Position numbers and translations under genes: made by a program. From Turnera subulata (taxonomy: Eukaryota > Streptophyta > Magnoliopsida > Malpighiales > Passifloraceae): DNA of 64,000 nt. Below, one piece after another: positions 42,979 to 55,489 of this stretch. A model generated the notes under the pieces. It was not told the origin of the DNA. It saw nothing but the letters and a program-made list of their open reading frames with translations, and did not search any database. Each line of letters starts with the position of its first letter. Positions within the stretch are counted from its first letter, which is position 1. The stretch lies in contig JAKUCV010006130.1 in assembly GCA_028386065.3 (NCBI GenBank), positions 100,352 through 164,351 on the forward strand. Reading direction: 5' to 3'.

Positions 42979-44099
42979 TAATTTAAGGGTTACTGATACA
43001 TATTGCACGGGAGAGAGATAGGCGAAGCGAGTAAGCTTTTTTTTTTTTGTGATCGTTTAACGTTGGTTGGTGTGAGAATTAGACTCTAGCCGTTCGAGTG
43101 AGCTAACACCGGGTGGGGTAGCGGCAACTGCCGCGGTGGGCTTTGGCTTTTCTTTCTTTTCTTTTTTTTTTAAAAAAAAAAATTTGAGGAGAGGAGGAAT
43201 GGGGAAATTGGAGGAATGGTGAGAAGATTCTAATAATTCCCCATATTCTCAGGAAAAAGCATAAGCCCATTACCTAACCCACAAACAACGGCCCAGCTGC
43301 CTAGTCCAGATAATGCAAACAAGAGGTAATGCAATAGATTTCCCCATAAATTTTCGACAAGAAATAAAACTCCCTATAAATAGATAAAATCATCTATTAA
43401 CCGACTGGGTTACAAATGAGCCGATATAGGGCTGAGCCTGGGTAGAGCCGAAGTTCAGCATATAAAAATTTTAACGAGTTAAGTATGAATTTAGTGTTTA
43501 GGCTTAAGATAAATACGAGTGGAAATTGAGCTTGGCTAGATTCATACAGACAATAATAGTTTATTTAACGTCTGTATTTAATTTTTTTCATCATCAATAG
43601 TTATGTTAGTTAGCTCTATCTAACTCGATTTGAGTTGTTTCATTAGAGAGTAAAATGAATTTTTTTTAAAAAAAAAAAAAGATTAAGACTAGAAGAGATC
43701 AAGTGCGGAATTGAACCCACCAAGGAATTAAATGTCTTTCCTTTAGAATATATTGTTGGTATCAAATATGTTAGTAGGTCATGAAACTTTGCGATTTTAC
43801 AATTTGGCCAAAGGGTGGCTACAAAATTGCGGCACTTTATTTATGGAGTTGATAGCTACAATTTATGCGCTTTCTCCACTTAAACAACTTAATGTAAAGC
43901 CCGGATTTAGTCGCTTTTCACCCATAAAGACATGACCAAGAAACGAAGTCGTCTTTTCACATATATATATATATCAATTGAGGGTGAAAGGTTTTGGCAT
44001 TATTAATTTGCATTGATAATACTATATATAAGAGGGCAATAGTTATACCTACAAGATCAGAGCATGCAGCAAACGAGTTTTTCACTAAGATTATAAAAA
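42979..44099. other. Spacer between the 207-residue gene and the calmodulin-like gene
   Basis: The left part should hold the promoter of the minus-strand gene at 42355. T and A tracts occur at about 43029, 43160-43185 and 43663-43680, and an (AT)n run at about 43960. No gene is seen. Confidence 0.45.
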
Positions 44100-45451
44100 T
44101 TAGAAAGCCATCATCATTCTTACAAATTCCTCATAACTAACTTGGCCATCGCCATCCAAATCTGCCTCTCGTATCATTTGTTCCGCCTCCTCGTCCGTCA
44201 GTCTCTCTCCTAAATTTATCATCACTTGTCTCAGCTGCAAAAAGAACAAAGAAATGCTTCCGTTAAGAGATTAATAGGCGATCAAGATCCACACATGGGC
44301 CATGTATATGTATTTAAAATAATCAAGATCTTAAATTGTTTTATTAGTCTTTTTTCTTTTTTGAACGGTAATTATTTAATTAGTCTGATAAGGCAAGTTT
44401 GACAATTTCATACATCACAATTAAAAAAACCCGTCGCAACCTAATAAGAGAAGCATCTGGAATTATACTATTCTTAGCTTTTGTAAATTAAGGTTGACCT
44501 GAATGAGTTGTGCGCGGATACCATGAGCTTACTCAATCGAGAAAAATCAAACAAATTTAACGACGATATAATTAAACTAGATAGAGTCTAGAGATGCATT
44601 TCAAGAATTAAGGACGCATTAAGCAAGCTCACCTCGGTGGCCGATATGTATCCATCCTGGTTTCTGTCAAAAACTTTGAAAGCTTCTTTAAGTTCATCGA
44701 CAACACTCTCCTGCAAGAATCACATATTCAATAATCTATTCTAACCCTCAAACAATACAACGAACATGAGAGATTTGGTAAAAGAGAGAGCCCATATCTA
44801 TGCTTTATTCAAATAGTTAATTATTATACCTTTTGCTTTCTCCCTATAATGTTTAAGAATTCCTCAAAATCCAGTGTCCCATTTCCGTCGACATCAACTT
44901 CACTAATCATTTCCTGAACTTCTCCTCTCGTCGGATGCCCATTCAATGCTTGAATGACATTGGCTAGTTCTTCAATTGTAATGAAGCCTGTTGCAAATAC
45001 TCGTTAGACTCGAAAAGAGAAGAAGCATGATAAAACATATACATTCACTTAATAATTTGCTGCTGCTTCTGGACTGAATTTCACGGTGATGCAATGCAAG
45101 TCATAATATGTTTCCCAGCTAGCATAATTCTTTTTTTAAAGGCTATTGACTACCGTATAATTAAAGCTTAACATCAAAAATTAAAAACCACCCATCTAAG
45201 TAAACCATATGAAGATGATAGTTATTTATCTAGGTTGTAATATTTTTGTTTCTCTAGTTATTAATCTCAAAGAAAAAACAAACGAACAGGATGTCTGCAA
45301 TGTTTAGCTATATTAATATCAACAATTTGGCTAGTAATCCTAGTGATCGGTCACTGAACACATGGAAAAACATACCATCAGAATCCTTATCGATCAAGCA
45401 AAAGGCTTCTCGGAATTCAGCTATCTGTTCTTGAGAAAGTGCATCCGCCAT
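44100..45451 (-). CDS. Calmodulin-like protein with four EF hands (CML8/CML11-like)
   Basis: Four coding exons on the minus strand: 45451-45376, 44987-44830, 44710-44633 and 44234-44100. All introns are GT-AG, and together they encode 148 residues, the length of calmodulin. The protein starts [17 protein letters not shown]. All four Ca2+ loops look functional: [36 protein letters not shown] and [12 protein letters not shown], each with acidic positions 1, 3 or 5 and Glu at 12. It differs from canonical calmodulin at many linker positions and is nearest to the Arabidopsis CML8/CML11 group by memory. It is a cytosolic Ca2+ sensor. Calmodulins activate ACA pumps, one of which lies 7.5 kb away, but a specific pairing is not shown. 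No start or splice defect is seen. Confidence 0.92.
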
Positions 45452-46262
45452 TTCTTTGATTCCTTTCGACTAGTGTACGTGACAAAGCTTAAGCTTTTGC
45501 TGATAGAAGAAATAATGATGGAGAATAAGTGTATTTTGGAAATCAACTGAGCTCTAGGTATGGAGGTGCCCGTATAAAAAGAGAGGATAGTGGGAATTAT
45601 TTAAGACACATATAGAAACAGTCAAACACGCTTAAGGCCGAGCCAAAAAAAAAAATCAATTCAAAGCACGAAATTTTCTACAAATGTGGTCTTGATTGAA
45701 TATTTGAACCGTCGAATTTCTGAGGTTTTTACATTTTTTTTTTCTTTGTCACGGGCTCTGAAACTATTGAGGTCAACCAAAGCATGACCTTTTTTAATTT
45801 CCTCTCCGATATCGTTCAGAGGAAGTCATTGTGCAGTTCACGGAGACATTTCTTCAGCCCTAGGCCCTAGCCAGAATCTTATTAGTGATATTATGGGGCC
45901 ATGCCAAAAAAAATTTATATAATTACTTTTTAATTGTTGCTAATTTAAAATTTGCAGCAGCTCACAGAAGTCAAGGAAGATTAAATTGTTAGATGGATTA
46001 TTGTCTCGTTCCTTTCTGACTAAGTCACTTGTGACGACTTCAATTTCTACTTATCAAGATAGGTGTAATGCATTTTCTTTTTAAAAAAGATGTAACGCAT
46101 AAATACAAAAGACAAGGCAAAAAAAACACACATACTTTCAGACAAAAAAGAAAAGGAACAATAATGTTTTGACCAAGTAAAAGAATAGGCCCTTCCAAGA
46201 GTAAGTCGCCCAGGAGTAATCTGAAAACTAATATCGTTTGTTACACATCCCTTGGTTATGGT
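45452..46262. other. Upstream region of the calmodulin-like gene
   Basis: Expected promoter and 5' UTR of the minus-strand gene (a TATAAA-like word on the minus strand lies near 45575). The rest is AT-rich with no gene. Confidence 0.4.
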
Positions 46263-46450
46263 CCCATTGGTATGAATTCCAAATGAGAAATGAATTCAAT
46301 TCCTATGGATATTTTTGTCCTTATATACATATTAGTAGTTATAAGATCAAAATGAAATATTATGATAAAACTACAAATATGTATACATGAACAAAAATAT
46401 CTCTAAGAATTGAATTTATTTCCCACTTGGATTTGATACCAAACAAGGGG
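46263..46450. mobile_element. Near-palindromic MITE, hAT-like ends
   Basis: A 188-bp element has long inverted arms. CCCATTGGTATGAATTCCAA and then ATGAATTCAATTCCTA and GGATATTTTTGT on the left mirror ACAAAAATATCTC, GAATTGAATTTAT and TTGGATTTGATACCAAACAAGGGG on the right. The CCTTGTTTGGTAT-type end is common in plant hAT MITEs. A clean 8-bp target duplication is not visible. Confidence 0.7.
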
Positions 46451-47034
46451 TGTTAGTGTCACTTATTAGAACTTAAAACATAAATACATCCTCATCCATC
46501 AGGCTAATTAGCCATAGTCTGAACTGAACAAGACATATTGGCTCGACTCTAATGGAACAAAGGTGATTTTAATTGGCATGTGATCCGGATTCAGACCAAC
46601 CAAAACTGCTTGGCTTGGCAAAAAGGAGGAAAAGACCAAAAAAGAATTTTCCGGCCGCGTGAAGAAGATAAAAGCATGATCACATTGGTCGAAGTAGTTG
46701 AATCGGTTATTCGCCGAGCCCCACTCCCCACTTTCTTTGAAAAGATGTGATACTGGGAAATTCTACAGATCCAATTGTGAAATCGGTTTCGTTTTCTAGA
46801 CTATATAGGCATAATCTCCTATTCAAATTTTTTTGGTTGTTGTCATTGGGTTGAGCACTTCAGCTTCAGCTGGTAAGGTACGGTGTGGGCGAGTCTCTGA
46901 TCCCTTTTTTTTTTTTTTAGAATCTGATCCTATTTATTTTTTTTAACTAGAGTAATGAAAAAATTGCCAATAGAATTAATTGATTGGTTGGAACTGGAAT
47001 GCTCCTAACACTAGAATAATGTGTAGGTAGTAGG
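46451..47034. other. Spacer left of Copia B
   Basis: No gene is seen. GTAGG at 47030-47034 is the left target duplication of Copia B. Confidence 0.45.
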
Positions 47035-47165
47035 TGTTAAGCATAAATCACGGTGCATTCAATATCATATGTAATTAGCATAAATTATGCACTCATCATT
47101 AGGAAATATATGTTACATGTACATAGCCCTAATGGCATTGATATCAATACAAACACAATTCTTCA
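47035..47165 (+). repeat. 5' LTR of Copia B
   Basis: 131 bp, starting TGTTAAGCATAAATCACGG and ending CACAATTCTTCA. Compared with the 3' LTR it lacks two short segments (about 10 and 15 bp), and there are a few substitutions. Confidence 0.92.
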
Positions 47166-47177
47166 TGGTAGCGGAGC
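47166..47177 (+). other. Primer-binding site of Copia B
   Basis: TGGTAGCGGAGC directly follows the 5' LTR. The match to tRNA-Met is imperfect, but the sequence is the same as in two other LTR elements here. Confidence 0.8.
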
Positions 47178-47254
47178 GCAGCTACTATTCCTGCACCTCT
47201 TTCTATTTTCTTTAAAAAAAAAACCAAAACTCTATTGTCTCTCTTGCCTTAACG

Positions 47255-47718
47255 ATGACTATTAGTCAAATCACTCCTCCTTCTTCCTCTTCCTCACCCT
47301 CAACTGAATCTAATTCTACCCATAGTGTTATTTCTTCTTCCTCCCAAATTCCTGACATTCAACGCATTGTTAAGGTTACTCTTGATCTAAAAAAATATTT
47401 TCTTTGGCAATCCATTTTTCTTAATGCTCTTCGTGCACATAATGTTGATGGCCATGTCACTGGTGCTTTGCCTCCACCAACTAAATTCTTACCTGATAGC
47501 AATCCCAATCTAGCTTTCCAACAATGGCATCAAAACGACTCAATGGTTTTAACATGGATTTATTCTACCGTTTCCATTGATGTGCTGCAACAAATATATG
47601 ATTCTGAGTGCATGTCATCTGCTAGGGAAACTTGGGAAGCTATTTGTTGTCTCTTTCTTGATGCAGCCTCTGCAAATCAAATCCAATTGAAAACAGAATA
47701 CCAACAACTCCGAAAAAC
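47255..47718 (+). pseudogene. Copia B gag, N-terminal part
   Basis: From the ATG at 47255 the frame gives a Ser-rich start (MTISQITPPSSSSS), then the gag core with FLWQSIFLNALRAHN, FQQWHQNDSMVLTWIYSTVS and ETWEAICCLF. It runs to QLRKT, where the solo LTR is inserted. The frame resumes exactly at 50553 as TQDMHTYLSQAKNL. The family is the retrotransposon gag (UBN2-type) of Copia elements. Confidence 0.85.
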
Positions 47719-50547
47719 TATAACAGCCCGGGTAAAAATTTATATTTTTACCGGACTGTAAAATATTTTGTACAGTAATTTACCATATAAAAATAATCTT
47801 GGGTAATTATTTCAGGGTAAATGATGCATCGGATTGCGAAACCGAGCTCTGTCCCACGTTCGGGATTTTTCTGCGAATTTTACGGACCAAAGTTGGAATT
47901 TTTCTGGTCCAGGAATCTTCAGAAAAGTCAGGTTTAAACTCGAATTATCGGGCCAGAAATAAAGTCAAGGGGGTATTACAGTTATTTTTTGGTCCGGACG
48001 GGACACGACTGCATAATTGAATTATGCAGCCACCTTCTCCTATACGTACGTGAATTTTTGTTTCTCCTGTGATGCTCGTGATTTGCCAGTGCTCTGCATA
48101 CTTTTTCTTCTGCCTGCATTAACACCATACCACACCCTTGCCTCCATCTTCACCCTCTCCTCATACTCCCTGCAAAAAAAACCAGTAAGCCCTCTACACT
48201 GCCTCTGTTCAGTTTCCCCAGTTTATACAAAACACAAAAAAAAAGAAAAAGAAAACAGAAAAGAAAACAAACAACCCGAGCCACCACTACACGCGTCTGC
48301 CGCCACCTAGGACCACCGTCACCACCGCACCATCCTTTCCTCCTCCTCTCCCTCTCTCTTTCTTCACCGCCGTCCACCTTATGTGCGACGGCCGGGTCTT
48401 GGCTCCACCATCTGCAACTGCAGATCCGCCGCCTCGCTAGCCCTGCCACCCGACGACGACGCCGAGCAGTGCCGCGCCGTTCGTCTTCTTCCTCGCGACG
48501 ACCACAGCTCCTGCCACCAGTCGCCACCACCTTCCTCTCCTGTGCCTCCCTCGCTCGCCGCCGTTGCAAGACGCCGTTTTTCTCAAGCCGACAGTCCGTG
48601 CCTGCAGACGCCTCCCTTCATCCTCGCGTGCGCCGCCGCCTCGCTGCAACTGGGTGAGTTGCGGGATGAAGAAACCCGTCTGGTCGGGCGGGTCGACCCG
48701 GTAGCAAAAGGTTTGACCCGGGTCTGCTAGGTTTTGGGATGGGCTGGGGTGTTTTGGGCCGGGTATGGATTAAGAGCTAGGCCAAGCCTTGGTTCGGGTT
48801 TCTACATGGGCCAGCGCCTGGGCCTCAGCTTGAGGTCTAGGCCTGGTGCTGTGCAAGGCCTGTCTGGCACTATTCACGGGCCCAGTCCAGTAAAAAAAAT
48901 AAATACGAATATTCTGGAAAAAAAATAATAATTCTAAAAAAATGGAATTTTAATGGTAAGTATATTTTGGAAAATATATGGTACACCATGTGAGAAATAA
49001 TTATTTTGGAAATATATATATATATATATGGAAATGATAATAATTTTGGAAAGTACATACTTATGGAAAATAAAAATGGAAAGGGTATTATCAAAGTAAA
49101 TACATACCGGAATAATATCCGGGTATAAGTATAAGTATAATATGATATTTTGACACCGAAAATAAATAGTGAATTATGATGATAATGGGAATAACTCGGG
49201 GGAGTACCGAGTTAGCACAGTATTTATTTTATGGCTTACAGTAATAGTCGAGCATTTGCATATCATCTTATATGTGCATAAATTGTTGTTTGATATAGGA
49301 ATTGATAACGAGCAGTACCCTGAGGAGCCTGAGCCGGAACACTTCAAGGACTATCAGGAATAGGAAAATCGGCTAAGGTGAGGATAAGTAAATATTTATA
49401 TACTACCCATAGTACCAAGTTGCTGCTTGTTTATTATGTGTGTTATATGCTTGAATAATTCTTTGTGGCTGTGAATGGCTTGTTGTGTGATGAATTAAAT
49501 TGAGGTTTGATGCTGCTGATGATGTTGAAAATAATGTTACCGTTGTTGTTATTGATGATATTGGAAATGTTGATATAAGTAAGTCTATTACTGTTGCTGT
49601 TGACTGTGAGGATTGTGTGAGTTGAGTACCGAGGGTACTGGTATGAGATAACAGTTGGAATAAGTTGTAATTATCCAGACGAGCGGAGAGGCTGTGAGCC
49701 TGCTTGGGATAATGAGATAATGGTAGGGTAATAGAAATTAAGTAACTAGATGAGGGTAAAGAAATAATAAAACTGGATACACTTAGACATTTAGTAAGTC
49801 ATAGATAGATGTTGGAACAGCCAGATGGTAGTCTTCTTTTTATGATGCTGGGGGAGAGTGTGCTTGAGGTCTGCTCCCTGACTGTACCAATTTTTATTTT
49901 AGGCGCTGGGGGAGAGTATGCTTGGGGTCTGCTCCCTGTCTGTGCCAGTTATACGTGGAGGTACCAGGGCGAGGTCCACGGACTAGCTAGCTTGACTACC
50001 AAGCGACGACCATCATTTAACTAGTGATAGGGGCCCTGATAATAAAATTGGTATAGCGTGTCTAGAATCACCGAGTGTGTTATTTGAGGTTCGAGAGAAC
50101 CTTAGTTAATTGCTGTTGATGTGACTTGATTATTTACGGTTGCTTGTATATGTACATTTGCTTATGGATTTTACCCGGTGAGCACTTCTGACTCACCCCT
50201 CGCCTGTGTGACCTGGTAGCGTAGTTTGATTGTGCGTAGCTCAGGTACGTTCGAGGCAAGCTGCGGCGCACCCTCTGCCAGGCCCGGATCTATTCTGCAT
50301 TGCATCATGTTCATACAGTTGTCTATTGCTGTATTGTATTAAGACTTCCGCTGCTTGCATTTTATTACTTAGTTCTGATGCTTGTTGTAATAATGTCTCC
50401 GTGCCGAGACGAGTGTTGTTGATGTATTATGTACTGTCATTGTATTATTACTGCTGGTTTGTGATATTTACCACTGTGGATACTGTAATAGTATGTGGTC
50501 CTACGTGTTTACTGTGTTTAACAGTAAATACGGTTCGGGGCGTTTCA
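47719..50547 (+). mobile_element. Solo LTR, copy B (2.8 kb), inserted in Copia B gag
   Basis: It starts TATAACAGCCCGGG (an expected TG has become TA) and ends GGGGCGTTTCA. It is flanked by AAAAC at 47714-47718 and 50548-50552. Removing it and one AAAAC restores the gag reading frame. The first 250 bp and the last 1 kb align with copy A read in reverse; both share GAGCGGAGAGGCTG and GGTACCAGGGCG blocks. The GC-rich core (about 48270-48730) differs between the copies. An (AT)n run lies at about 49013-49029. Confidence 0.82.
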
Positions 50548-53500
50548 AAAACAACCCAAGACATGCATACTTATCTTTCGCAGGCCAAGAACCTACGTGA
50601 TTCCTTACGTGCCCTTACTGATTCACCTAGTGAAGTTGATTTTGTTCTTCAGGTGTTGAATGGTCTACCTGCAGAATATGATAGTATTGTCAACCCTCTG
50701 CTAGCCTAGAATCCATTACCTTCCTTTGATCGGATTCGTTCTCAATTGCTTGCTTTTGATGGTCGGATTGCTCGTCAACAGTTACACTCTTCTCCTACAG
50801 TGCCTTCTCCTCATGCTGCTATGACAGTTCAATCCACTTCATCGGACTCCCCAGCCTTGATTACTGTGCCTCCTTCTCAACAGGCTCATGTTGCACACTC
50901 TGTTCCTTTTCGTTCTCAGGAATCCAAGGGTCGTGGTCGTGGTCGATCATACAACCACTACTCTCGGGGAACTTTAGGACGTGGTCGTGGTTGGCATTTT
51001 TCTCCACATTGTGCTTCTCCTTCTCATTTTTCAGGTGCTCCCCGCATGTATTCACCTGTGTTTCCTCGTCCGCAACCACAAGTTAATGCTCCTGGAATTC
51101 TTGGCCCTTCCCCTGGTGGTATTCAATGTCAACTTTGTCAAGGTTTTGGCCATATGGCACGCTCTTGTCCTCATCTACAGCATGGTCATTTCATGGCAGC
51201 TTCATCCCATTCCTCTATGGCTACAACCTTTGTTGATGATACTGTCTGGTATCCGGATACCGGTGCCTCTGCTCATATGACACCTTACTCTGGTAACCTC
51301 CAAAACTCTACTCCTTATAATGGCCCTGATAAAATACGTGTTGGTGATGGCTCATTGTTAGGTATTTCTGCTGTAGGTCAATCTACTCTTATTACTACTC
51401 ATCGTACTTTTGTGTTAAATTCAGTTTATTATGTTCCCTCCTTGTGTAAAAATCTCTTATCTGTCAGACAATTTTGCCGCGATAGTGATTGCCTAATTGA
51501 ATTTTCTGCCTTTGGTTTTTGTTTGAAGGATTGCAAGACTTTGACTCCACTTTTTATCTCCGCTAGTGATGGTCCTCTATACCCGTTTCCTCAAGATCGT
51601 GTTATCATTGGCGTCCCTTCTCCGTCTCTTTCTCTTGTTGCCATGGCTCACTCTCCTATCTTATGGCATCAGCACCTTGCTTACACCAATCCTCAAGTCC
51701 TCAAAGCTCTCACTCATTCGGACCTTATTCCGTTTGTTGGTAGATATAATTCGTTCTTTTGTCATGCTTATAATCTCGGCAAACATCATCGTCTTCCTTT
51801 TTCTCCGTCTTCTACTCAAACAAAAAACGCTTTTGATTTAATACACAGTGATGTTTGGCAGTCTCCTGTTGCTTCTATTTCTGGTTTTAAGTATTATGTT
51901 CTATTTATTGAGGACTTTACAAGATATACTTGGCTTTATCCTTTACGTCGCAAGTCTGATGTCTTCTCAATTTTTGTTCAGTTTTTTACTATGATCAAAA
52001 CACAATTTTCCCAGGTCATCAAACAGTTCCAATCGGATGGGGGCGGCGAATATGTTAATGCTCAATTTGACACCTTCTTTGCATCCCAGGGCATTCAACA
52101 TCGCATTTCCTACCCCCATACTCCTGAACCAAATGGCATCGCCGAATGTAAACACCTTCATCTTCTTGATTTTACTCGTTGTTTGTTGCTTCAGTGTGGT
52201 ATGCCTCCTTCCTACTGGCTTGAAGCTTTAATGTTTGCCCTTTATATAATTAATCGTCTTCCCATTGTTCACTTAAACCACCAAATTCCGCATCAGTGTC
52301 TTTATGGTCAACCTCCTAGTTTTCGTCATATTCGTATTTTTGGTTGTTTGTGTTATCCTAATATGACATCAACCACTCCCCACAAACTTTCTCCGCATTC
52401 TACAACTTGTGTTTTTCTTGGATTTTCTAAAATTTATAAAGGTTATCGTTGCCTGGATCGTGCAAATGGGAAAATCCACATTTCGCGTCATGTCCTTTTT
52501 TATGAAGATCAATTTCCTTTTCTTAAAAATGCACCCTCCACCTGTCTCCTTCTCTTCTTGGTCCATTTTCTCATCCTACCTATTCCATTCCTTCGGCTTT
52601 GCCATCCTCTTCCTTCGAGTCCTCGTCTTCTGGGTCTTCTAGTGAGCCATCCCCACATGTATCGCCAGTTTCCTCACCACAAATATCTCCATCAACCTCA
52701 ACAAATTCTTCCCCATCCCCTCCTGCAGAACCTGTTCCACCACGTATACACACACGTGCTATGAATGGCATACGAAAACCTGTTACCAAACTGAATCTAA
52801 TTGCCACAACTATTGCTCCTATTGAACCATCTATTTACTCAGAAGCTGTTAAGGCACCAGAATGGCATGCTGCCATGGCAGATGAATATAATGTTTTATT
52901 ATCTAACCGTACTTGGAATTTAGTTCCATGTGACTCTTTGCAGAATGTTATTGGGTGCCGGTGGATTTATAAGCTCAAACGCCATGCTGATGGTACCATT
53001 GCTCGATATAAGGCTCGCCTTGTAGCTCAAGGATTCAAACAACAACTTGGTATCGACTATACAGAGACTTTTAGTCCTGTTGTCAAGCCTACCACAGTCC
53101 GCATCATTCTTAGTCTTGCCACCACTTACTCATGGCCCATTCGCCAACTTGATGTTAAAAATGCCTTTTTACATGGTGATCTTTCTGAAGTAGTATATAT
53201 GAAGCAACCACCGGGATTTGTGCATCCTGATTATCCTGACCATGTATGTCGCCTTAAACGGGCCCTATATGGTCTTAAATAGGCTCCCCGTGCTTGGTTT
53301 CACCGCTTTGGCTCTTATCTCCATACATTGGGTTTTATCTCTAGTCGTGCTGAAAGTTCTATGTTTATCTATCAACGTGCTGGTACTCATGCTATTCTCC
53401 TCTTATATGTTGATGACATCCTTTTTACTAGTAACTCGAATGACTTTTTGTAGCATATTCTCACAAAACTTTGTCAAGAGTTTGCCATGACAGACCTTGG

Positions 53501-54352
53501 TACCTTAAATTATTTTCTGGGTGTTCAAGCTACCTCGACACCTTCAGGTCTTCATCTCTCTCAACGGAAATACACTCTTGATTTATTGGAACGAGCTGGC
53601 CTTGCTAAAGCAAAACTAGTTGCTACTCCTTCCACAACCAAGACAAAACTTACCCTTACAGATGGTGACCTGCTTCCAGATGCTACGTTATATCGTAGCT
53701 TAGTGGGCGGCTTGCAGTATCTTTCCTTTACCCGCCCAGCTATCTCTTATTCTGTAGGCATTGTCTCTCAATTTATGCATGCTCCACGGGTTCCTCATAT
53801 GATGGCAGTTAAACGAATTCTTCGGTATCTTGTCGGCACCTTAGATCATGGTCTTTTACTATGCAAATAACGAGATCTTACCCTTTCTGTTTATTCAGAT
53901 GCTGATTGGGCAGGTTGCTCTGACACTCGGCTGTCTATCACCGGCTATTGTTGTTATCTTGGTGATCATCTTATTTCATGGTCCTCAAAGAAACAACCTA
54001 CTATTTCTCGATCCAGTACGGAAGCTGAGTACCGTGCTCTTGCTGCAGCTGTCTCTGAACTCATATGGCTACGACAATTGCTTCGTGAACTTTGCATCTC
54101 ACTTTCCTCTACTCTAGTGGTGCATTGCGACGATATTAGTGCCACATATATGGCCATGAACCCTGTCCTGCATGCTCGACAAAGTACATAGAGATTGACA
54201 TTCACTTCGTTCGTGACCTTGTTCAAAATGGGAGTATCCAAGTCAGCTATGTCCATACTTCTCGCCAGTTTGCAGATATTCTCACGAAGAGTTTGCCTAC
54301 CTCTCAATTTCAATTTCTTCGGGACAACCTAAGCATCAAGTCTCTCGCTGCT
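50548..54352 (+). pseudogene. Copia B gag C-terminus and pol
   Basis: Order of domains: end of gag; CCHC zinc knuckle CQLCQGFGHMARSC (about 51127); protease with DTGAS (about 51258); GAG-pre-integrase (WHQHLAYTNPQ, about 51665); integrase core (DLIHSDVWQSP, FQSDGGGEY, YPHTPEPNGIAE); reverse transcriptase ([36 protein letters not shown] about 53408); RNase H (SDADWAG about 53897, [10 protein letters not shown]). In-frame stops replace Gln at about 50707, 53281, 53452 and 53867. Frameshifts occur near 52540 and 54178. The element cannot make a functional polyprotein. Confidence 0.92.
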
Positions 54353-54353
54353 T

Positions 54354-54370
54354 TGGTTGGGGGGGGGAGA
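54354..54370 (+). other. Polypurine tract of Copia B
   Basis: A G-rich run ending GGGGGGGGGAGA immediately precedes the 3' LTR, as required for plus-strand priming. Confidence 0.85.
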
Positions 54371-54525
54371 TGTCAAGCATAAATCACGGTGCATTCAATA
54401 CTATATTACCGTTGTGTAATTAGCATAAATTATGCACTCATCATTAGGAAATATACGTTACATGCTATCTATATAATTGTACATAGCCCTAATGGCATTG
54501 ATATCAATACAAACACAATTATTCA
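54371..54525 (+). repeat. 3' LTR of Copia B
   Basis: 155 bp, starting TGTCAAGCATAAATCACGG and ending CACAATTATTCA, followed by the target duplication GTAGG. Confidence 0.92.
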
Positions 54526-55489
54526 GTAGGTACCGGTGTCCTCTGTTAAATCCGCTAGAAATAAAAATCATTTTTTTTTTCCAAGAAATACAAATCATGA
54601 TACGATACGATAATCACAATGATACGAGCCTTTTAACAAATCGATGGGTAGAGGTGGCCCGACGTGGCGGTGACATTGGGAAAGCGTTTGGATCGGACTT
54701 AATAATAATCAACCTCTTCATGTGGACCTTGTCAATATTATGTTTCCTAGGCCTCGTCATTGGGTCTACAATGTGTGGGCTTAATAATTGGGCTTATCAC
54801 GCAGGAAGATTTTTGGTTACCGTCAGGACCCGGGCTTGGATAGGTTAATCATCAGATCCACTCTGAAATCAGCTGAATACTAAGCTCTCATCACCCCCAA
54901 TCATTACATTTGCCCAAGATGACGTGGCGCAAGGGCCTGGATCAATCAATAATCATCAATCGCGATTCCCATAAAGCGCGCAGCAGATTCTACCCCCTCT
55001 CACCCGAGCTGAGCTAAACTGCTAAATCAGCTGCTCTCTCAACTCAACTTGGAGAGACATATTCTGGCCGCCGTGTCGTCGAGTTTCGGTGCCGGGTTCA
55101 CTCACCCCCGAGTTGCATGAACTCAAAGGTGCCTTACCTTATGCTCTCTACTCTGGAAACACGAGAGTTAACCTCTACTCAAGATCTCGTATTATTCGTT
55201 TTCTTCACCGTTATCTCCTTTCTTCTTCTTCTTCTTCTTCTTCCTCCGCGATTCATTTTGTCCGTTTTATCTCACATTTTGTTCTCGTCTCCACGTTTGA
55301 ATTTTAAAAGTTTAGCGAATTTGAAGTGGAAGGAGCTTGATGAGTGATGTTGTTGACTTGAATCTAGTGGTTAGGGTTTAGGGTTTAGAGGAATGGTCAC
55401 CTATCTGCTGCCAGTAACGCTCGAGTAAAGTTGTATTAGGAAAGTACTCAGCTAAAAGTGTTTGTTTTGTTGTTTGGCAGAGAAAAGAG
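54526..55489 (+). promoter_or_regulatory. Upstream region, 5' UTR and leader intron of the cyclophilin gene
   Basis: The start codon at 55490 is preceded by an acceptor-like TTTGGCAG (55473-55480) and 9 bases of leader, so the 5' UTR probably has an intron. Its first exon would be around 55000-55130. A TC/CTT-rich stretch lies at about 55216-55247. No other gene is seen; the Copia B end is less than 1 kb from the start codon. Confidence 0.5.
55371..55388 (+). promoter_or_regulatory. Telo-box repeat in the leader
   Basis: TTAGGGTTTAGGGTTTAG contains two and a half plant telomere units. Telo-boxes (AAACCCTA) are common in the 5' regions of plant genes active in dividing cells. A function here is inferred from position only. 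Confidence 0.55.

Larger units (their letters stand above)
47035..54525 (+). mobile_element. Copia B: complete but dead Copia retrotransposon
   Basis: The element has short LTRs (131 and 155 bp), a primer-binding site, gag-pol in Copia order, a polypurine tract and GTAGG target duplications on both sides (47030-47034 and 54526-54530). Gag is split by a 2.8-kb solo LTR. Without that insert the element is about 4.66 kb, a usual Copia size. The short LTRs and RE1-like polyprotein suggest the Ale-type lineage; that is inference. Several stops and frameshifts make it inactive. Confidence 0.93.

Noticed and set aside
42979..43008. Longer N-terminus (10 extra residues) for the 207-residue protein
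   Set aside because: The extension begins with GTG; the first ATG in frame is at 42978, which is the normal eukaryotic start.
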